Under the pieces are notes generated by a model. The model did no database searches. It was not told where the DNA came from and saw nothing but the letters and a program-made list of their open reading frames with translations. The position numbers and the translations under genes were made by a program. DNA of 18,725 nucleotides from JANXVY01 sp038329675 (GTDB taxonomy: Bacteria; Pseudomonadota; Alphaproteobacteria; Rhizobiales; Hyphomicrobiaceae), in NCBI GenBank assembly GCA_038329675.1, contig JBBQNE010000052.1:1-18725 (forward strand), in the 5' to 3' direction. How positions within the stretch are numbered: the first letter of the stretch is position 1; the number at the start of each line of letters is the position of its first letter. Below, piece after piece: positions 15,266 through 18,725 of this stretch.

Positions 15266-16000
15266 CAACTCGAGCGCGCGCTTGACGACCTCACGGACGT
15301 AGACAGGCGTGTGGTCGATAGTGCCGCGGCCCTGCACCTCGTCGGCGATCAGTACGTTACGCTTGTCGAGAAACAGGATTCGAAATTGCTCCCGCGCCTC
15401 AAAACCCTGAGCGACGCGCAAATAGTCGATCACCTCGTTCCAGGACGCCAACGCCGGTTTTTTTGCAAACCGCGCTTTCGTTAACCGCTGGGCGGCAGCC
15501 TGCAACAGCCGAAATTCGACGATCGCGGCGTCCCCGATCCCGTTGACTTCGCGGAGGCGCTCATCGCTGGCGTTGATCACCTCAGCAAATGAACCAAAGC
15601 GGGCAATCAGCCGCTTTGCTAGGTCTTTCGTGTCGCGGCGCGGGATGGCATTAAACAATGCCAATTCCAGCAGTTCGTAGTCGGGTAGCCCGTCGAGACC
15701 CGTGCTCAAAAATCGCTGTTTCAGCCGTTGTCGATGGCCAGCGCGAAGGTCGGGTTCATAATCGCGACTTGCGGGCACGACTTCGACTTCGACGTCGATG
15801 GTTGTGCGCGATCGGGTTGGACGCCTTGGCGTTGGAACTGTGGCTGGCGTCGCCGACTGCTCCTCAAAGAGGTGGGGCTGAACGTCTCGTTTCACGTCTC
15901 TCGTTACGTCCCGGTCAACCTCTCGGGACACATCCCCGGCCACATCCCCGGCAATGTCCCGGTTGTCTGGATCCTCGGCCCTATTGCGATCGTCAGCCAT
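15083..16000 (-). CDS. radC: RadC/JAB1-MPN domain protein
   Basis: The encoded protein has 305 residues. After an N-terminal extension of about 85 residues comes the helix-hairpin-helix-like UPF0758 part (HRQRLKQRF, LPDYELLELALF, INASDERLREVNGIGDAA) and the C-terminal JAMM metalloprotease-like domain with His254, His256, Ser264 and Asp267 in VHNHPSGDPTPSKADVDMT. RadC was once thought to act in DNA repair, but its biochemical role remains unsettled. The extension carries seven tetrads of R/G-D/E-V-x (residues 14-41) and is not typical of the family. It starts 27 nt after the map stop, so map-radC is probably an operon. Its C-terminal coding end overlaps the antisense tail of the protease frame. 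Confidence 0.95.
   Translation of the reverse strand: MADDRNRAEDPDNRDIAGDVAGDVSREVDRDVTRDVKRDVQPHLFEEQSATPATVPTPRRPTRSRTTIDVEVEVVPASRDYEPDLRAGHRQRLKQRFLSTGLDGLPDYELLELALFNAIPRRDTKDLAKRLIARFGSFAEVINASDERLREVNGIGDAAIVEFRLLQAAAQRLTKARFAKKPALASWNEVIDYLRVAQGFEAREQFRILFLDKRNVLIADEVQGRGTIDHTPVYVREVVKRALELSASAIILVHNHPSGDPTPSKADVDMTRLIVEAAKPLGIAVHDHIIIGRQGHASLKGLRLM
15878..15961. repeat. 12-bp-period tandem repeat in the radC N-terminus
   Basis: Seven degenerate 12-bp units encode residues 14-41 of RadC: RDIA, GDVA, GDVS, REVD, RDVT, RDVK, RDVQ. The charged, alternating pattern suggests a flexible or helical, probably variable-length, linker. The unit keeps the reading frame. Confidence 0.75.
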
Positions 16001-16027
16001 CGGTCGCTCCCGGCAACCTGCCGAACT

Positions 16028-16852
16028 CTAGCGGATTTCGAAAGGTGCCAAGAAAAGCCCGCCGGGCGATTGCGTGAAGACCTCGCAGCCCGTCGCAGTG
16101 ACACCGACGCTGTGCTCGCATTGCGCTGATAATTCTCGGTCCCGCGTGACGGCGGTCCAACCATCTGCCAACACTTTTACCGCTGGTTTGCCCAAGTTGA
16201 TCATCGGCTCGATCGTAAAGAACATGCCCGGCTCAAGAGTGATGCCTTCGCCGGGTTTGCCGTAGTGGAGGACATTCGGGCGATCGTGGAACAGTTGTCC
16301 TAGGCCGTGGCCGCAAAAATCGCGCACAACGCTGCAACGCTGGCCCTCGGCATACGTCTGGATGGCAGCTCCAATGTGGCCCGTCGTGGCCCCGGGCCTG
16401 ACCGCCGCGATGCCGCGCGCGAGAGCTTCGTAGGTCACTTCGAGCAAACGTGCCGCGCGCCGCGAGATGGGGCCGACCGCGTACATGCGACTGGTATCGC
16501 CATGCCAACCATCGACGATCAACGTCACGTCGATGTTGACAATATCGCCCTCGCGCAATGGCTTCTTGGACGGAATGCCATGGCAAACGACATGGTTGAT
16601 CGAGGTGCAGATCGAGTTGGTGTAGCCACGATAGTTAACAGTTGCTGGAAGCACGCCGCAGTCGAGCGCAAATTCGAGCACCAACGTATCAAGCTTGTCG
16701 GTCGTGACGCCTGGCCGAACGTATGGCGTCAACATGTCCAGCGCTTCAGCTGCAACACGGCCTGCTCGATGCATCGCCATGAAGGCCTCGGGCCCATGAA
16801 GCTTGATTTTTTCAGTGTGCGCGCCAGCGCTCGCCAGAGCTACCGTCGTCAT
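16028..16852 (-). CDS. map: Type I methionyl aminopeptidase
   Basis: The encoded protein has 274 residues. It removes the initiator methionine from new proteins in the cytosol and is normally essential. The pita-bread fold is evident, with the five metal ligands Asp108, Asp119, His182, Glu215 and Glu246; their spacing (11, 63, 33, 31) equals that of the E. coli enzyme. His91 in VCHGIPS is the usual active-site histidine, and CGHGLGQLFHD is intact. The start ATG 16852 lies in the second copy of a 15-bp tandem duplication, whose first copy supplies another ATG (16867) that is out of frame. No strong ribosome site precedes either. It is probably co-transcribed with radC. Confidence 0.97.
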   Translation of the reverse strand: MTTVALASAGAHTEKIKLHGPEAFMAMHRAGRVAAEALDMLTPYVRPGVTTDKLDTLVLEFALDCGVLPATVNYRGYTNSICTSINHVVCHGIPSKKPLREGDIVNIDVTLIVDGWHGDTSRMYAVGPISRRAARLLEVTYEALARGIAAVRPGATTGHIGAAIQTYAEGQRCSVVRDFCGHGLGQLFHDRPNVLHYGKPGEGITLEPGMFFTIEPMINLGKPAVKVLADGWTAVTRDRELSAQCEHSVGVTATGCEVFTQSPGGLFLAPFEIR

Positions 16853-16871
16853 AGAACCGTCGTCATAGCAA
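16842..16871 (-). repeat. 15-bp tandem duplication at the map start, creating a 5-codon minicistron
   Basis: ACCGTCGTCATAGAA (16842-16856) and ACCGTCGTCATAGCA (16857-16871) differ at one base. On the minus strand the upstream copy gives ATG ACG ACG GTT CTA TGA from 16867, whose stop overlaps the map start codon (ATGA). It could act as a leader minicistron coupling translation into map, or be a neutral duplication. Confidence 0.5.
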
Positions 16872-17268
16872 GCCGAACATCCACGTTATGATCACCAGGA
16901 AGCTTAGTCGATTTCATCGCAACCGGTGGAAGTATTTTTTGCCGGACAAGGCACGCCTTTTTCAAGCGTTTCATTTATTCGCGCACGGATGAAACACGCA
17001 AACGCCCATAGCGCCGAGCGGTTCTGGTGCAGTGCAAAATTAATCCGTACAAAGCAACTGCGCCAATCTGCGCAGGTCTGAACGTGATGTTGGCGGCTTA
17101 AATGCTCAGTTGAGCCTGCCTCAGTGTGTTTTGTCACGTTGAGGCGACCCTCTGTCGATGTCAAAACATCGCATCGGCGATCGGGTTGGTCCCGTTGGAC
17201 GTTTCAACAGTAGACCGACTCCAGCGCCCACATCCTAATGCCGCGCGCACGACCTATGGAGGCAAGAC
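16872..17268. other. Divergent intergenic region between map and petA
   Basis: About 400 bp with no convincing gene; an 86-codon minus-strand frame at 16904-17164 is His/Arg/Cys-rich and unlike a folded protein. It should hold the promoters of map-radC (minus) and petA-petB (plus), but I cannot name clear -35/-10 boxes. Two small inverted repeats are present: CTGCGC-N6-GCGCAG (17058-17075) and CGATGT-N4-ACATCG (17156-17171), either of which could be an operator or a leader hairpin. Confidence 0.5.
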
Positions 17269-17811
17269 GTGGCCGAAATTGAAGATGGCAACCGACGGGA
17301 TTTTCTAGTCCTGGCCGGTAATACGTTCGCCGCAGTTGGCGGCGCCGCGATGCTGTGGCCGTTCATTCATCAAATGAATCCTGATGCGGGCTCGCTTGCC
17401 CTAGCCTCCACTGAAGTCGATTTGGCTCCCGTGAAGGCGGGTCAGGCCATCACCGTCATGTGGCGCGGCAAGCCCGTGTTTATTCGGAATAGAACGCCCG
17501 ACGAAATTGCGGCCGCTCAGAAAGTTGAGTTGCCGGCGTTGCCGGACCGCGCCCGTCCAGCGCTTGACAGTGCTCGGGTTAAGGCTGGCAAAGAGAATTG
17601 GTTGGTCATTGTTGGCGTGTGTACGCATCTGGGGTGCATCCCAAAGGGCCAGGCACTCGGCGATAGCAAGGGTGATTACGACGGGTGGTTCTGCCCGTGC
17701 CATGGATCGCACTACGACACCTCGGGTCGCGTGCGAAAAGGTCCCGCCCCCCGCAACATGGACGTACCCGAGTTTGCCTTCCTGTCAGACTCGAAAATCA
17801 AGATTGGTTGA
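17269..17811 (+). CDS. petA: Ubiquinol-cytochrome c reductase Rieske iron-sulfur subunit
   Basis: The encoded protein has 180 residues. GTG 17269 follows GGAGG at 17258-17262. It is the [2Fe-2S] subunit of the bc1 complex and passes electrons from ubiquinol to cytochrome c1. The cluster ligands are Cys118 and His120 in CTHLGC and Cys142 and His145 in CPCHGSH, with the bridging disulphide cysteines Cys123 and Cys144. The N-terminus has a twin-arginine signal anchor (NRRDFLVLAG) followed by one membrane helix at about 12-31, so the folded cluster domain is exported by Tat. The flexible hinge follows at about 38-48. It is the first gene of the petABC order, with petB 94 bp downstream. Confidence 0.98.
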   Translation: MAEIEDGNRRDFLVLAGNTFAAVGGAAMLWPFIHQMNPDAGSLALASTEVDLAPVKAGQAITVMWRGKPVFIRNRTPDEIAAAQKVELPALPDRARPALDSARVKAGKENWLVIVGVCTHLGCIPKGQALGDSKGDYDGWFCPCHGSHYDTSGRVRKGPAPRNMDVPEFAFLSDSKIKIG

Positions 17812-17905
17812 CGCGGCGCTTCGGTTCTCGTCTCCTTAATTTTTTGCACTGTACCGCTTGGCTATTCCGTCGGCGGAGATCGAAACTCAGACCTGAGCAA
17901 ACATA

Positions 17906-18725
17906 ATGTCCGGTCCATCGTCTTACGTTCCAAAGTCAAATACAGCCAAATGGTTCGACGAACGGCTTCCCGTCGCTCGGCTTATGCACGACAGTTTCGT
18001 TGCGTTTCCAACGCCGCGAAACTTGAACTACATGTGGACCTTTGGTGGTATCCTCATGTTCTGTCTCGTGATGCAGATCGTGACGGGCATCGTGCTCGCC
18101 ATGCACTACACGGCAAGCGTCGACACCGCTTTTGACAGCGTTCAGCACATCCGCCGCGACGTGAACTACGGCTGGCTCATTCAGCCTTTGCATGCCGTTG
18201 GCGCGTCGATGTTCTTTGTCGCCGTTTACCTCCACATTTTTCGCGGTCTCTACTACGGGTCGTACAAGGCGCCGCGTGAGGTGTTGTGGATCCTTGGCGT
18301 GTTCATCCTTCTCGCCATGATAGCGACCGCGTTCCTTGGCTACACGCTGCCATGGGGCCAGATGAGCTTCTGGGGCGCAACGGTCATCACCAACCTGTTC
18401 TCATCCCTTGACCAAGTAATTCCGGGTCTGGGCACGGGCATCGTTACGTGGTTGTGGGGTGGCTTCTCGGTTGGCAACGCAACGCTCAATCGTTTCTTCT
18501 CGCTGCACTATTTGCTGCCATTCGTGATCTTCGGCATCGTGATGTTGCACGTTTGGGCGCTGCACGTCGTTGGCCAGAATAATCCGACGGGTCTTGACAT
18601 CAAGCAGCCGTCCGATGCTGTTCCAATGCACCCCTACGCCGTCACGAAGGACGTCTTCGCGCTTTTCGTGTTCCTGATCCCGTTTGCTTACTTCGTGTTC
18701 TTCCTGCCCGATTACCTCGGCCACG
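17906..18725 (+). CDS. petB: Cytochrome b of the bc1 complex, 3' end outside the window
   Basis: The frame is open from ATG 17906 to the window end (273 residues seen of about 400 expected); only a weak GAG precedes the start. Cytochrome b is the membrane core of the bc1 complex and carries haems bL and bH and both quinone sites. The axial haem ligands are visible as His96 (LHAVGAS), His110 (YLHIFRG), His201 (SLHYLLPF) and His215 (MLHVWALH), in pairs 14 residues apart. LGYTLPWGQMSFWGATVITN is the Qo-site stretch around helix C-cd. The PEWY motif lies beyond the window. The position where most family members have Asn after the first haem histidine (HANGAS) is Val here. Expected next gene: petC. 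Confidence 0.98.
   Translation, partial: MSGPSSYVPKSNTAKWFDERLPVARLMHDSFVAFPTPRNLNYMWTFGGILMFCLVMQIVTGIVLAMHYTASVDTAFDSVQHIRRDVNYGWLIQPLHAVGASMFFVAVYLHIFRGLYYGSYKAPREVLWILGVFILLAMIATAFLGYTLPWGQMSFWGATVITNLFSSLDQVIPGLGTGIVTWLWGGFSVGNATLNRFFSLHYLLPFVIFGIVMLHVWALHVVGQNNPTGLDIKQPSDAVPMHPYAVTKDVFALFVFLIPFAYFVFFLPDYLGH

Noticed and set aside
15658..16129. Two plus-strand open frames opposite the radC N-terminus
   Set aside because: Both are antisense to radC and map; the regular look comes from the 12-bp repeat.
16948..16962. AAGGC-AC-GCCTT followed by TTT considered as a terminator
   Set aside because: The two-base loop is too small, the remaining stem is only four pairs, and no plus-strand gene ends before it.
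16904..17164. 86-codon minus-strand frame between map and petA
   Set aside because: No ribosome site, no hydrophobic core pattern, and it covers the likely promoter region of both flanking operons.
17906..18725. Val in place of Asn after the first haem histidine of cytochrome b as a sign of a divergent bc1 complex
   Set aside because: The haem ligands, their spacing and the Qo-site stretch are intact; one substitution at this position is not enough to claim altered function.

Overview
The window looks like chromosomal DNA of an alphaproteobacterium, possibly of the Hyphomicrobiales/Rhizobiales type (inference). Evidence: high GC by eye, an ECF11 sigma factor with a ChrR-type zinc anti-sigma factor, a lipA-COQ10/RatA pair converging on a CinA-type amidohydrolase, a petA-petB cytochrome bc1 operon, and a PQQ-associated rhodanese-like protein of the kind found near methanol/ethanol oxidation genes. 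No tRNA, rRNA, insertion sequence, phage gene or CRISPR array was seen. Most of the window is core or common accessory gene content.

Layout. 1-255: C-terminal end of an unidentified protein. 408-1799: an exported coiled-coil protein of unknown function. 1993-2559: an exported rhodanese-like PQQ-associated protein. 4612-2578 (minus): an operon of ECF sigma factor, ChrR anti-sigma factor and short-chain dehydrogenase with 1-2 nt junctions, probably a singlet-oxygen/photo-oxidative stress unit. 4790-6664 (plus): a divergent Kef-type cation/proton antiporter with a TrkA-N domain. 6900-8345: two small lipoproteins that appear to be paralogues, then a GlsB/YeaQ/YmgE-type membrane protein. 8404-8479: an interrupted dyad and a 14-bp tandem repeat directly before lipA (8490-9503) and the COQ10/RatA START-domain protein (9565-10050). 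11599-10047 (minus): a TusA-like sulfurtransferase, a MarR-family regulator and a PncC/CinA amidohydrolase. 11777-14128: an RND/MMPL exporter, divergent from tusA. 14303-15265: a small unknown protein followed by a retropepsin-like aspartyl protease reading frame broken by one in-frame TAA. 16852-15083 (minus): map and radC. 17269-18725: petA and the start of petB.

Functional picture. The sigma/anti-sigma/SDR operon, the antiporter, the GlsB-like protein and the bc1 complex fit an envelope, redox and respiratory theme, but only the sigma-ChrR-SDR and petA-petB links are strong.

Novelty. No new multi-gene system is evident. The items most worth a second look are the small-protein/aspartyl-protease pair with its internal stop, the tandem-repeat and dyad region before lipA, the cysteine-pair lipoprotein paralogues, and a scatter of short tandem duplications, two of them in frame inside otherwise standard genes (radC and tusA), one creating a minicistron at the map start.
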